From contig NZ_JASE01000005.1 in assembly GCF_000622325.1 (NCBI RefSeq), positions 1,178,001-1,242,000 of the forward strand: a stretch of DNA of 64,000 bases. Direction: 5' to 3'. Source of the DNA: Sulfitobacter geojensis. Lineage in GTDB: Bacteria; Pseudomonadota; Alphaproteobacteria; Rhodobacterales; Rhodobacteraceae. The notes beneath the pieces were generated by a model. It was not told the DNA's origin. It searched no databases and worked only from the letters and a program-made list of their open reading frames with translations. A program made the position numbers and the translations under genes. Positions 26,184 to 35,208 of this stretch are shown here, piece after piece (position 1 is the stretch's first letter; each line of letters begins with the position of its first letter).

Positions 26184-27272
26184 TCAACCTTTCGACGGAA
26201 GAGTCGTGGAACCGCGACCAACGTCATCTGATTGCAAACCAAATTCATAGAGCGAATACGCGTGTTTGGACTTGTAAGAACGCGCCGCCATAAGCAATCG
26301 GTCGAAGACAACAGAGTCGTTTTCGTTCCGCGAAGGTATGTGAAATTTCTTGTAGATCTCTTCAATTACACTTTCGGGCGAACGAATAAGCACATCAAAA
26401 TCAACGTCGGCGTAGCGCGTGCCGAGGCTACTCTGATAGGCGGTCAGCCGTTCTTTGTAATCAATCAAAAGTCCGGAGAATTGTCGGATGATCCAGGGAT
26501 CTTTTGAGGTGTGGCCAAACAACTGTAGCCCCCCATTGATTGAGCTCAACTGAGAAGGCACGACACTTGCAAGATCGCGATGTGTTCCGATGAAATCTGC
26601 GTCGGGGAATTCGTCAGCCAGATCACGAACCCAAGTGGTGAAACTGGGGTTTTTTGACAGAAGCCTTAGTTCTTCGCCTCGAAAGGCCAAATGACGTTTC
26701 ACGAGGCTGCGATACGCCGTCAACAGACGCTGCCTTTTTGCTGAAGGAAGCGAAGAAAAGTCTCCGATCGCCCATGTGGATTTTGCATAGGGAAACATCA
26801 GAAAGCGCAAAAAGCAGCCGTCAAACGGAAGCAAGCCCAAATAATCCTCTTCTGGATCAGTCAAACGCGTTGGATGAATGTCGTCAAAGCTAGAAATAAG
26901 ATGGTCCTGCAACAAACTAAGCAGTTTCCAAATCGGGCCGCCCAGAGCTGCATCAATTTTATAGCCCGCCCAGCAGAGGTATTTTTGGCAAAGCGCGGGC
27001 GCGAATATAAGCTCCCATAACGGCATGGACGTAAATTGTTCTGAATGGCTGGCCATCAAGCGATGGACTGTTGTCGTGCCACTTCGAGGCAGACCAACGA
27101 TGAAAAGGGGTTTGTTGATTTCCACATTCTTGAGATGCGGAAAAAGAATAACGTCAAGCATCAAAGCCATGCGGTGAATGAGCAAGATCATCACAATCAC
27201 TGGCAGAAGGAGAGACTTTGTGATCACTCCTGCTACTCGGATCTTCTTTCGCTCAGGTGAGGTCCATACCAT
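26184..27272 (-). CDS. Sulfotransferase family protein
   Basis: 363 residues. The PAPS 5'-phosphosulfate-binding loop is clear (LFIVGLPRSGTTTVHRLM), and a second 3'-phosphate region fits FIGTHRDLASVVPSQLSS. An N-terminal hydrophobic segment (LLLPVIVMILLIHRMALML) may anchor it to the membrane. ATG at 27272 with GAGGG upstream is preferred to the longer frame, which overlaps the previous gene. It would transfer sulfate to a hydroxyl, plausibly of a sugar lipid made by the adjacent glycosyltransferase (inference). Confidence 0.78.
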   Translation of the reverse strand: MVWTSPERKKIRVAGVITKSLLLPVIVMILLIHRMALMLDVILFPHLKNVEINKPLFIVGLPRSGTTTVHRLMASHSEQFTSMPLWELIFAPALCQKYLCWAGYKIDAALGGPIWKLLSLLQDHLISSFDDIHPTRLTDPEEDYLGLLPFDGCFLRFLMFPYAKSTWAIGDFSSLPSAKRQRLLTAYRSLVKRHLAFRGEELRLLSKNPSFTTWVRDLADEFPDADFIGTHRDLASVVPSQLSSINGGLQLFGHTSKDPWIIRQFSGLLIDYKERLTAYQSSLGTRYADVDFDVLIRSPESVIEEIYKKFHIPSRNENDSVVFDRLLMAARSYKSKHAYSLYEFGLQSDDVGRGSTTLPSKG

Positions 27273-27273
27273 C

Positions 27274-28101
27274 TTATGCCCTCTGGCGCTGCCTATTGCC
27301 AAACGCAGGAGCAAAGAGTTTTGAAGCTGGCGTGTCTTTCGATCCGGCAGGCTCCGAGCGCCACCTAAGTAATTCGATGCGGCCGTTTTGATCTTCGGTC
27401 AGAGCTGTGAGGCTATCCACCCAATCCCCGCAATTCGCATAGGTCATGTCGCCATGTTTTCGGACAATCGGCCGATGAGAATGGCCGCAAATGACACCGT
27501 CCGCGCCGTTTTTCTTCGCTGTCGCCAGCAAAAGGGCTTCAAAGCGCTCGCCCATGGACCTCATGCCATTGAACCAATCAATCAGACGCTTAAAGACCTT
27601 TCTATCAGAACAGTCATCATCGCGTGTGATCCTATTGTCCAAACCACGCAGAACTGCGTCCAATCGGCTCCCGAGCAAAGTCATAAAATGCCAGCGCAAA
27701 AACCGGCGATCCGCCTGATCTCCGTGCAGAACAAGGTAGGTTTTCTTGTTTGCGGCTTTGTGCATGACAGTCTCGGAGAACTCTGCCTTTGGCAGGTATT
27801 TTTGGACTGTTTCTTTCGCAAGCCGATCATGGTTCCCAACCAGATAAAACAAGCGTGCTCCATCTTCTGAAAACCGATTTAGCTCGGCGACAATGTCGCT
27901 ATGCACGTTGGTCCAATGAATTTTTCCGACGTGCCAAAGATCGAAGATATCGCCGACGAGATAAACCTTTTCCGCGCGGCAGCATTTCAGAAAATCGAGG
28001 ATGTCCTGCGCTTCGCTGCCTCTGGCCCCTAAGTGAAGGTCGGAAATAAACAACGAACGGTGATTTTCAATGTTTTCCCGGTTCGAAGTGCGATTTGACA
28101 T
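27274..28101 (-). CDS. Calcineurin-type metallophosphoesterase, PlcP/LpxH-like
   Basis: 275 residues. All metallophosphoesterase motifs are present in order: FISDLHLG, VGDIFDLW, GNHDR, LVLHGDQAD and GHSHRP. The sequence resembles both LpxH-type UDP-diacylglucosamine hydrolases and PlcP, the phospholipase C that marine and rhizobial bacteria use to convert phospholipids to diacylglycerol under phosphate starvation. The next genes include a GT4 glycosyltransferase and an upstream Pho-box-like site is present, so PlcP is the favoured reading. ATG at 28101 follows AGGGA. Confidence 0.75.
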   Translation of the reverse strand: MSNRTSNRENIENHRSLFISDLHLGARGSEAQDILDFLKCCRAEKVYLVGDIFDLWHVGKIHWTNVHSDIVAELNRFSEDGARLFYLVGNHDRLAKETVQKYLPKAEFSETVMHKAANKKTYLVLHGDQADRRFLRWHFMTLLGSRLDAVLRGLDNRITRDDDCSDRKVFKRLIDWFNGMRSMGERFEALLLATAKKNGADGVICGHSHRPIVRKHGDMTYANCGDWVDSLTALTEDQNGRIELLRWRSEPAGSKDTPASKLFAPAFGNRQRQRA

Positions 28102-28144
28102 ACCAGCGTTCCCTGCAGAGTTACACAAGGTAATCGCAATATCT

Positions 28145-28163
28145 TGTGTAGGTTTGATGACAC
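28145..28163 (-). promoter_or_regulatory. Candidate Pho box upstream of the PlcP-like gene
   Basis: The minus strand reads GTGTCAT-caaa-CCTACAC, two 7-mers 4 bases apart resembling the CTGTCAT/CTTACAT half-sites of PhoB. It lies 44-62 bases before the start codon, a suitable place for a PhoB-activated promoter. Two mismatches make it tentative. Confidence 0.35.
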
Positions 28164-28334
28164 CGGTGCAAATGTGCTTTCGTGGTGATGTTTTCGCTTT
28201 GTGATTGAACGCAGGCTTTTTTATGTTGGTTGTGGCAACCTTTGTTCGAAGACGATGGGACCCTGTTTCTCTGCCAGTGCATCCGTCCGCTGCGAGCCCA
28301 AACTGCTTGATGCGGTACCGGGCTCGAAGGACCT

Positions 28335-29135
28335 CTAGGAGTCTTTTGGCAACAACAGGCACATTTCAGACTGAACGATAAAGCGATGACCCCCAAGCTT
28401 CTGCACAAGAGAACACAAGACGTTGTCAGCGGTATCGACATTGACCAATGTCAGCGAGCCGACTGTGGCTGCCGCAGCGAGGAGGTCTTCCAAAGCCGAG
28501 GGTTCGCTGGCGGCTATCTGATGCACGAGACCGCCTGCACCGACGATCGCGCCGCCTTTTTCATGCAGGAAGGACGTCAGCGGTGAGCCGGTGATGGTTT
28601 CCGTGACGTTTTGCCAAGTTGGCTTCCAAGTCGAATACCGCTGAATGACTTTGGCAACGGTGTCAAAATCCGACAATTCGCATGAGGACCGATCAGGAGA
28701 TGGATGATCAAGCCGATAGCAGTCGAGCTTTCTGGTCACATCAAATCCCAGCTTCCGATAGAGACGTTCAGCGCCTGTGTTTCCCTCGATAACCTCAAGC
28801 CAAAAGCTCTTAATTCCGTTATTCTCGGCCGCACGTAACGCCGCCATACCCAAACGAGACGCCAAACCGCGGCCTCTGTGCTCGATCCGTGTTCCGCTGC
28901 CTATCAGATACCTTTTGGTGTTCCGCGTCGCGACGTTCCAGAACCCGATGACTTCATTATCCTCAACGGCAACGAAAGACGCCTCGGGGTCAAAACCTCT
29001 CGAACTCAGCGCCGCTTTGAACGCGTCCGCATCTGGTTGCAACGGAACGATATAATCAGAAAACGCGGCAAGCATGGCGCAATGTAGAGCACCTAGGTCA
29101 AGGCCGGATTCGGAAAACGAAACAATTCGTGTCAT
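28335..29135 (-). CDS. GNAT-family acetyltransferase
   Basis: 266 residues. The N-terminal GNAT domain shows the acetyl-CoA loop IEHRGRGLASRLG, and the later GNTGAERLYRKLGFDVTRKLDCYRL is the typical C-end of the fold. The C-terminal ~110 residues look like a second, degenerate acetyltransferase-like half. Start at 29135 is chosen from MTRIVSF. A five-codon frame overlapping it (ATGA) may couple translation. It is 230 bases upstream of the PlcP-like gene on the same strand, so membership of the same unit is uncertain. Confidence 0.75.
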   Translation of the reverse strand: MTRIVSFSESGLDLGALHCAMLAAFSDYIVPLQPDADAFKAALSSRGFDPEASFVAVEDNEVIGFWNVATRNTKRYLIGSGTRIEHRGRGLASRLGMAALRAAENNGIKSFWLEVIEGNTGAERLYRKLGFDVTRKLDCYRLDHPSPDRSSCELSDFDTVAKVIQRYSTWKPTWQNVTETITGSPLTSFLHEKGGAIVGAGGLVHQIAASEPSALEDLLAAAATVGSLTLVNVDTADNVLCSLVQKLGGHRFIVQSEMCLLLPKDS

Positions 29136-29614
29136 CTTCGTGCTTTCATAACTCCAGAATGCGCACAGACGCAAAGAACGTGTTTTTTGCTCGACGCACA
29201 AGTCTTTGAGGTCATTTTCTAATCAAACCGATATCATCGAGTTCCGGGTTCTTGGCTGGGTTGTTCGAAACAAACATCGGCGACACTGCGGCGAACGCCC
29301 CCTTCGTTCCGCGTCTTGCCGGTTGAGTGCTGAACCCGCGAAAGACAGTGCATCCTAGTCCCCTGGATCGTGGATCGCGTGGCCAACATCAGGTTTAGGC
29401 AAGCTGATGGAACAATCAGCAGGCATCGATTAGGCGTCATTACGTATCCCTCTGGGCGCCCAAGAACCGACGCCAAGCAGGACGATCAAGGCAGCAGCTG
29501 TCGCTACTGCTGGCCTGAGGTGCATGGGTTAGGCTGCGGAAACCATGCATTGTCATATTCTTGAAATGAATCATCAGTACAAATCATGGAAACGTTTCCA
29601 GAAGGTACGGTTCA
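29136..29614. other. Intergenic region with LacI operator
   Basis: 479 bases between the divergent GNAT gene and the LacI regulator. The right end carries the LacI-type palindrome. A minus-strand frame near 29432-29525 begins with a hydrophobic signal-like stretch and soon stops; it may be a decayed gene start but cannot be named. Confidence 0.45.
29587..29600. promoter_or_regulatory. LacI-family operator palindrome
   Basis: TGGAAACGTTTCCA is a perfect 14-bp palindrome with the AACGTT core common to LacI/PurR-type operators. It lies 15 bases before the regulator start, so binding would block transcription or early translation of the whole import operon. Confidence 0.7.
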
Positions 29615-30703
29615 TTGGATCCACGGCAAAAAATCACAATCAAGGATGTCGCGCGCGAGGCAGGTTGCGGGATCGCGACCGCCAGTCGGGTTCTTAACAA
29701 ATCTGGTCCAGCCAGCGCCGATGTTCGCGAGCGGGTGGAAAAGGCGGCGCATGATTTGGGGTTTTCCTTTAGCGCCATAGGCCGGGCCTTGCAGGGTGGG
29801 CGCAGCATGACAATTGGCTGTCTCGTGCCGTCTCTGGCCAACCCGGTCTTTGCAGAAGCGGTGCAGGGTATGCAGGAGGTACTATCAGGGGCGGGCTATC
29901 AGCTTTTGATAGCCAGTTCGAATTACGATGGGGACGCTGACAACGAGGCTATCGCGACCCTCACTGCCAAAGAGGTTGACGGGTTGATCGTTACGATGGC
30001 TGCGGCAGAGCGGAGCCGAGCATTAAAGCAGGCGCGCGCGCGGAACCTTCCGGTGTCGCTATTATTTCACGACCCGATCGAGGGATATTTGACCGCCCAT
30101 GTCGACAATTTCGAGGCCGCGCGCGAGGTTGCGCGGCGGTTTGCCGATCTCGGTCACAAGCGCACGGCGTTTCTCTCCTTGCGCTTTGCAAGCTCAGACC
30201 GTTCGCGCAACCGCTATGCTGGGTTTCATGCCGAGTGCCGCGCACGAAAGCTTCCGGACCCCGCTTTGATTGAGCTGACTGAAGCCGAGGCCAATGAACC
30301 CGCATTGCTGGCTGGTATCCTCGGCACCCTCGGCGGGTTGACCGCGGTGTTCGCATCGAACGATTTTCTGGCTATCGCGGTGCAAAAGGCCGCCCGCCTG
30401 ATGGGTAAAAGCGTACCGCAGGACCTGTCCGTGGTGGGTTTTGACGGGATCGAGATTGGCCGTCTGCTTGATGTGCCTTTGGCAACCGTCGAGACCGCAC
30501 CTGATGCCATGGGCCGTCAGGCCGCGCAGACCCTCCTTAACATATTGCAAGGTGAGGCCTGCGTGCAGCTGCCCCCCTTGCCCTTTCATTTCCGTGCGGG
30601 CGCCACGCTTGCCCGCCCGCGCACGGAAAGCCGTGACGACGGACAGGGTGCCACCTGGCCGCCGTCTGTTCACTCGCTCAAGACCGATCTCAAACAAGGA
30701 TGA
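29615..30703 (+). CDS. LacI-family transcriptional regulator
   Basis: 362 residues. The helix-turn-helix and hinge are typical (ITIKDVAREAGCGIATASRVLN ... RVEKAAHDLGF), followed by a periplasmic-binding-protein-like ligand domain (LVPSLANPVFAEAVQGM; VVGFDGIEIGRLLDVPLATV). It starts with TTG after GAAGG. The gene begins the operon and ends 4 bases before the binding-protein start, so it probably represses its own operon through the upstream palindrome. Confidence 0.9.
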   Translation: MDPRQKITIKDVAREAGCGIATASRVLNKSGPASADVRERVEKAAHDLGFSFSAIGRALQGGRSMTIGCLVPSLANPVFAEAVQGMQEVLSGAGYQLLIASSNYDGDADNEAIATLTAKEVDGLIVTMAAAERSRALKQARARNLPVSLLFHDPIEGYLTAHVDNFEAAREVARRFADLGHKRTAFLSLRFASSDRSRNRYAGFHAECRARKLPDPALIELTEAEANEPALLAGILGTLGGLTAVFASNDFLAIAVQKAARLMGKSVPQDLSVVGFDGIEIGRLLDVPLATVETAPDAMGRQAAQTLLNILQGEACVQLPPLPFHFRAGATLARPRTESRDDGQGATWPPSVHSLKTDLKQG

Positions 30704-30707
30704 ACTC

Positions 30708-31703
30708 ATGAAACATACTGTTCTTTCGGCGCTTTTCGCAACTGCGATCGCCGCACCCGCGTTGGCCGAGGATGCCATCTGCTACAACTGCCCACCGCAA
30801 TGGGCCGATTGGGCGTCAATGCTCGAGGCTATCGATGAACAACTCGACATCCAGATGCCGCATGACAACAAGAACTCGGGCCAAACCCTCAGCCAGCTTC
30901 TGGCCGAGCGTGCAAGCCCCGTGGCTGATGTGGCCTATTACGGTGTGACAACAGGCATCAAGGCCGGCAACGAAGGCGTTGTGGAGCCTTACATTCCTGC
31001 AGGCTTTGACGACATCCCTGAAGGTCTGAAAGACCCAAAAGGCGATTGGTTTGCCATCCATTACGGCACGCTGGGCCTTTTCGTGAACGTCGAGGCGCTT
31101 GGCGGCGCGCCAGTCCCACAGTGCTGGGCCGATCTGACCAAGCCTGAATATCGCGGCATGGTTGGCTATCTTGACCCTTCCTCTGCCTTTGTCGGTTATG
31201 CCGGTGCCGTGGCCGTCAACATGGCCAATGGTGGCGATCTGGAAAACTTTGACCCGGCCATCGCCTACTTCAATGATTTGGCCGAGAACGACCCGATCGT
31301 GCCCAAGCAAACCTCTTACGCGCGCGTTGTGTCTGGCGAAATCCCGATCCTGTTCGATTATGACTTCAACGCCTATCGCGGCAAGTACGAAGAAGACGGC
31401 AACTTTGAATTCGTCCTGCCCTGCGAAGGGTCGGTGCGTGTGCCTTATGTCATGAGCTTGGTTGCCAACGCGCCGAACCCTGAGCTGGGCAAGCGCGTGT
31501 TGGATTTCATCCTGTCGGATGAAGGGCAGGCAATCTGGACCAACGCCTATCTGCAGCCAGCCCGCCCGGTGGAACTGCCAGCCGAAGTGGCCGAGAAGTT
31601 CCTGCCGGCCTCTGACTACGAACGTGCCGTCGCGGTGGATTATGCCGAGATGGAACGTGTTCAGGCAGCTTTTGGTGAGCGCTACCTGAACGAAGTCAAA
31701 TAA
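30708..31703 (+). CDS. ABC transporter substrate-binding protein
   Basis: 331 residues with a signal peptide (residues 1-20, ending PALAE). The mature protein has the fold of spermidine/iron/thiamine-type binding proteins (VAYYGVTTGIKAG, FAIHYGTLGLFVN, DYDFNAYRGKY). A Cys pair follows the cleavage site (CYNCP). It is periplasmic and delivers a solute to the two permeases downstream. The ligand is unknown. The terminal phosphodiesterase gene hints at a phosphodiester or phosphorylated compound. Confidence 0.85.
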   Translation: MKHTVLSALFATAIAAPALAEDAICYNCPPQWADWASMLEAIDEQLDIQMPHDNKNSGQTLSQLLAERASPVADVAYYGVTTGIKAGNEGVVEPYIPAGFDDIPEGLKDPKGDWFAIHYGTLGLFVNVEALGGAPVPQCWADLTKPEYRGMVGYLDPSSAFVGYAGAVAVNMANGGDLENFDPAIAYFNDLAENDPIVPKQTSYARVVSGEIPILFDYDFNAYRGKYEEDGNFEFVLPCEGSVRVPYVMSLVANAPNPELGKRVLDFILSDEGQAIWTNAYLQPARPVELPAEVAEKFLPASDYERAVAVDYAEMERVQAAFGERYLNEVK

Positions 31704-31719
31704 CGCGATAGAGCGATAG

Positions 31720-31750
31720 GTCGGGCAGAGTCCGCTCTGCCCGACTCATT
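31720..31750 (+). promoter_or_regulatory. Intra-operon hairpin after the binding-protein gene
   Basis: GTCGGGCAGAG pairs perfectly with CTCTGCCCGAC around TCCG, 16 bases after the stop, followed by TCATTTATTATT. Such hairpins usually act as partial terminators or 3' stabilisers that keep binding-protein mRNA more abundant than permease mRNA. Confidence 0.7.
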
Positions 31751-31769
31751 TATTATTGGAGCGGCCGCA

Positions 31770-32573
31770 ATGCGCCAAAGCCATTTCCTGACAGTTTGCA
31801 TGCTGCCGCTGGCGATCTTTACGCTCGCGTTTTTGGCGATCCCGATTGGACGGCTGATCCTCGCTTCGGGCGAGAGCGACGCAGGATGGGCAATCTATCT
31901 GCGGATTCTGCAAACCCCGCGCTATCTGTCGACACTGATGCAGACCGTCGTCGTGTCGCTGGCCGTCACCGTAGCTGCGCTTGCGATCTCGACTACGGCA
32001 GGGCTTTATCTGGTGCGCAACCGGTTTACCGGACGCAATGTGCTCTTGTCGATCTTGACGCTGCCGCTGGCCTTTCCCGGTGTGGTCGTGGGCTTTATGA
32101 TCATCCTGCTGGGCGGGCGTCAGGGCCTCGTGAACCAGATCCTACCCGGTCACTGGGTTTTTGCCTATTCGATCACGGGGTTGTTTCTGGGCTATCTCTA
32201 CTTCTCGATCCCGCGCGTTCTGTTGACGGTTATGGCAGCGGCGGAAAAGATCGATCCGGCACTGGAAGAGGCCGCAAAAACGCTGGGCGCGCCTGCGCAT
32301 CGCATTGTTCTTGATGTGTTGTTGCCTGCGCTGGCCCCCGCCTTGATTGCTGCGGGTGCCATTGCCTTTGCCACCGCCATGGGCGCTTTTGGCACCGCCT
32401 TTACCTTGGCGACCGATATCGATGTGTTGCCCATGGTGATCTATACCGAATTCACCCTGTCGGCGAATATTGCCATGGCCTCGGCCTTGTCGGTCGTGCT
32501 GGGGCTGGTGACTTGGGTTTTGCTGCTGATCGCGCGCAACATGTCGGGCGCGACGATTGCGGCGGGAGGCTAA
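31770..32573 (+). CDS. ABC transporter permease subunit 1
   Basis: 267 residues with about six membrane helices and the conserved EAA-loop motif (LEEAAKTLGAPAHRIVLDVLLPALAPAL) that contacts the ATPase. It belongs to the binding-protein-dependent inner-membrane component family. Its stop is 3 bases from the next permease start, so the two form a heterodimeric channel. Confidence 0.88.
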   Translation: MRQSHFLTVCMLPLAIFTLAFLAIPIGRLILASGESDAGWAIYLRILQTPRYLSTLMQTVVVSLAVTVAALAISTTAGLYLVRNRFTGRNVLLSILTLPLAFPGVVVGFMIILLGGRQGLVNQILPGHWVFAYSITGLFLGYLYFSIPRVLLTVMAAAEKIDPALEEAAKTLGAPAHRIVLDVLLPALAPALIAAGAIAFATAMGAFGTAFTLATDIDVLPMVIYTEFTLSANIAMASALSVVLGLVTWVLLLIARNMSGATIAAGG

Positions 32574-32576
32574 CAG

Positions 32577-33365
32577 ATGAAATCCATGACCAGATCCATC
32601 CCGCTGATTGTCACGCTGCTGGCTTGCGCTTTCCTGTTGATCCCGATCATCCAGTCCGTCCTCGCCGGACTGACCGTTAGCTATTTCCGCGGCCTGTCCT
32701 CGGGGCTGACGCTGAAATGGGTGGGGCAGGTCTGGGAACTGTATTCCGGCAGTATCTTTCTGTCTATCGGGCTGGCGCTGGCATGTCTGGTTGTCACCTT
32801 GATCCTTGGTGTGCCCGCCGCCTACGCTCTTGCCCGCAATCCGGGGCGTGCCTCGCGTGTGCTGGAAGAGTTTATTTCGCTGCCGCTGGCAATTCCTGGT
32901 CTCGCGTTGGCGTTGGCGCTGTTGCAACTCTACGGTGGCTGGAGTGACTTTCGCACCAGTTGGCTGTTCATTCTTGTGGGCCATGTCCTTTACACTTTGC
33001 CCTTCATGGTACGCTCGGTCCTGTCGGTTCTTGCCGCCATCGACCTCAAGTCGCTTGAGGAAGGGGCAGCAACCCTTGGCGCGGGCCCCGCACGGCGTTT
33101 TATTGACATCGTCGTCCCCAATGCCATGCCCGGTATCCTTGCCGGGGCGCTGACCGTGGTCACGCTGTCGATCGGCGAATTCAACCTGACATGGATGCTG
33201 CATACGCCCCTGCTCAAGACGTTGCCTGTGGGGCTGGCCGATAGCTATGCGTCAATGCGGCTGGAGGTGGCATCAGCCTACACGCTGGTCTTCTTCGTGA
33301 TGATCGTACCACTCTTAATGGCCATGCAGTGGGCCAGCGCCCGTGCTCAAAGGATCATGCAATGA
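32577..33365 (+). CDS. ABC transporter permease subunit 2
   Basis: 262 residues, six predicted helices, EAA loop LEEGAATLGAGPARRFIDIVVPNAMPGI. It pairs with the preceding permease. Its stop overlaps the ATPase start (ATGA), giving coupled translation. Confidence 0.88.
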   Translation: MKSMTRSIPLIVTLLACAFLLIPIIQSVLAGLTVSYFRGLSSGLTLKWVGQVWELYSGSIFLSIGLALACLVVTLILGVPAAYALARNPGRASRVLEEFISLPLAIPGLALALALLQLYGGWSDFRTSWLFILVGHVLYTLPFMVRSVLSVLAAIDLKSLEEGAATLGAGPARRFIDIVVPNAMPGILAGALTVVTLSIGEFNLTWMLHTPLLKTLPVGLADSYASMRLEVASAYTLVFFVMIVPLLMAMQWASARAQRIMQ

Positions 33366-34393
33366 CACTGACACTTACCAACATCGCCAAGACATTTCCC
33401 GACGGCACCAAGGCGCTTTTGCCCTCCGATTTGGAGATCGCTAAGGGCGAGATCGTCTCGCTTCTCGGACCCTCGGGGTGCGGCAAGTCTACGCTTTTGC
33501 GCATCGTCGCCGGGCTTGAGGCCCCGGATCCGGGCGCGAAGATTGTCTTTGATGATGAGGATGTAACGCAGCAATCGGTCGAAACCCGCAAGATCGGCAT
33601 GGTGTTTCAATCCTATGCGCTGTTTCCCAACATGTCGGTGCGCGGTAATATCGGGTACGGGCTGAAAATGCAGAAACTGCCGAGCGTGGAAATCGACGCG
33701 CGCGTCGATGAGGTGATCGCCTTGTGTCGCCTTGAGGACTATGCCGACCGCGCGATTACGGCCCTGTCGGGCGGCCAGCGGCAGCGGGTGGCTTTGGCCC
33801 GCGCCATGGCACCGCGGCCACGCGTTCTGCTGCTGGACGAACCCCTTTCGGCGCTCGATGCCGCCCTGCGTGGGCAACTGCGCGACGAATTGGCTATCCT
33901 GTTGCGCCAGTTCGGGATCACCGCAATCTTCGTCACCCATGATCAGGACGAGGCTATGGCTATCGCCGACCGCGTAGCGGTAATGAGCCAAGGTGAGGTC
34001 GCGCAGATCGGCACGCCCGAGGCGCTCTATCGCAACCCCGCCACAGGTTTCGTCGCGCGCTTTGTGGGCGATGCCATGCCACTGTACGGTCGCATCAACG
34101 CAGATCAATTGCACCTGCCGGGCGGGGTGCTGGCCTTGCCGAAACACGCTGAGGGGCACGAGGTTCTGGTGCGGGCGGAGAATATCCGTATCGATGCGCA
34201 AGGCCCGATCACGGCTCGTGTCGAAACCGTAACCTTCCTTGGCACGCATTACCGCATCGCGCTGGCCGGGGTCACCGAAGGGCCGCTCTTTGCCTTGCAC
34301 ACTGGCCTGTCCGCTCCGGAGCCGGGGTCTGAGGTGCGCTTGTCCATCGCGCCTGAAGCTCTGTTAATCTTGCCCGAGGAGGCGGCCGCCTGA
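33362..34393 (+). CDS. ABC transporter ATP-binding protein
   Basis: 343 residues. Walker A is GPSGCGKST, the Q-loop is VFQSYALFPNM, the signature is LSGGQRQRVALARA, Walker B is VLLLDEPLSALD, and the H-loop His is in FVTHDQDEAM. A C-terminal TOBE-like domain (about 270-340) is typical of spermidine/maltose/iron-type importers. ATG at 33362 overlaps the permease stop, and its own stop overlaps the phosphodiesterase start. Confidence 0.92.
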   Translation: MTLTLTNIAKTFPDGTKALLPSDLEIAKGEIVSLLGPSGCGKSTLLRIVAGLEAPDPGAKIVFDDEDVTQQSVETRKIGMVFQSYALFPNMSVRGNIGYGLKMQKLPSVEIDARVDEVIALCRLEDYADRAITALSGGQRQRVALARAMAPRPRVLLLDEPLSALDAALRGQLRDELAILLRQFGITAIFVTHDQDEAMAIADRVAVMSQGEVAQIGTPEALYRNPATGFVARFVGDAMPLYGRINADQLHLPGGVLALPKHAEGHEVLVRAENIRIDAQGPITARVETVTFLGTHYRIALAGVTEGPLFALHTGLSAPEPGSEVRLSIAPEALLILPEEAAA

Positions 34394-35208
34394 TGCCCGG
34401 TTTCATCCAGATCACCGATACACATATCGTCGCCCCGGGCGCGTTGGCTTACGGACGTTCGGACACGGCCGAAGCACTGCGCCGCGCCGTTGCGACCATC
34501 AACGCCAAACTGTCTGTGCTGGACGGCATAGACTGCGTCATCGTCACCGGCGACCTGACCGACCACGGCACGCCTGAGGAATACGCGCATTTCGCTGCGA
34601 TCATGGCTGAACTAGAGCTTCCATGGCAGGCCGTACCCGGCAATCACGACCGGCGCGATGCGATGCGCGCCGCTTTTGCGCCCGCACCTTGGATGCCAGA
34701 GGATGGGCCGATCCACTGGGTTCGCGACTTCGGCCCATTTTCGGTGATAGGCCTTGATACGCTGCTCGAGGGCGCGCATCACGGGGAACTTTCGCTGGAA
34801 GGAGTTGGGTTTCTTGATGCCGCCCTCGCGGCCATCGGGGCGCAACCGGTCGTCATCGCCTCGCATCACCCGTGGATGCACAGCGGGATACCCGCGATGG
34901 ATGCCGACAACCTGCATGGCGGCGGAGCGCTGATGTCACGGCTGGAGGCACACCCCGCTCCCGCGCGTATGATTTCGGGCCATGTCCACCGCGCGGTGAC
35001 CGGTCAGATCGGTCGCGTGACATGTCAGATATCACCCGCAACTTGCCATGCGGTCCTGACCGATCATCGGGTGGGCCATGACCCGCAATTGACGATCGAA
35101 CCAGGCGGTATCACGGTGTTTCGCTGGAGTACTGCGCCACAACCTGGCCTATTGTCTGATACCATCCCGACCGGGAGCTTCTCCGGTCCGTGGCCATTCG
35201 CTGAATGA
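34393..35208 (+). CDS. Class III cyclic-nucleotide/glycerophosphodiester phosphodiesterase
   Basis: 271 residues of the CpdA/GpdQ metallophosphoesterase group. Metal-site motifs appear in order: DTHIV, TGDLTDHG, PGNHDRR, SHHPWMHSG and SGHVHR. No signal peptide is present, so it acts in the cytoplasm on an imported compound. It is the last gene of the LacI-ABC operon and shares one base with the ATPase gene. The context suggests a phosphodiester nutrient such as a glycerophosphodiester (inference). Confidence 0.82.
   Translation: MPGFIQITDTHIVAPGALAYGRSDTAEALRRAVATINAKLSVLDGIDCVIVTGDLTDHGTPEEYAHFAAIMAELELPWQAVPGNHDRRDAMRAAFAPAPWMPEDGPIHWVRDFGPFSVIGLDTLLEGAHHGELSLEGVGFLDAALAAIGAQPVVIASHHPWMHSGIPAMDADNLHGGGALMSRLEAHPAPARMISGHVHRAVTGQIGRVTCQISPATCHAVLTDHRVGHDPQLTIEPGGITVFRWSTAPQPGLLSDTIPTGSFSGPWPFAE

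Noticed and set aside
29432..29525. Short minus-strand frame with a signal-like start
   Set aside because: It stops after about 30 codons and nothing recognisable follows in other frames. It is too little to call a pseudogene.
32142..33203. 353-codon minus-strand frame
   Set aside because: Antisense to the two ABC permeases. Its Gln/Arg/Asp-rich composition is typical of a reverse reading of membrane genes.
33347..34300. 317-codon minus-strand frame
   Set aside because: Antisense to the ABC ATPase, no domain.
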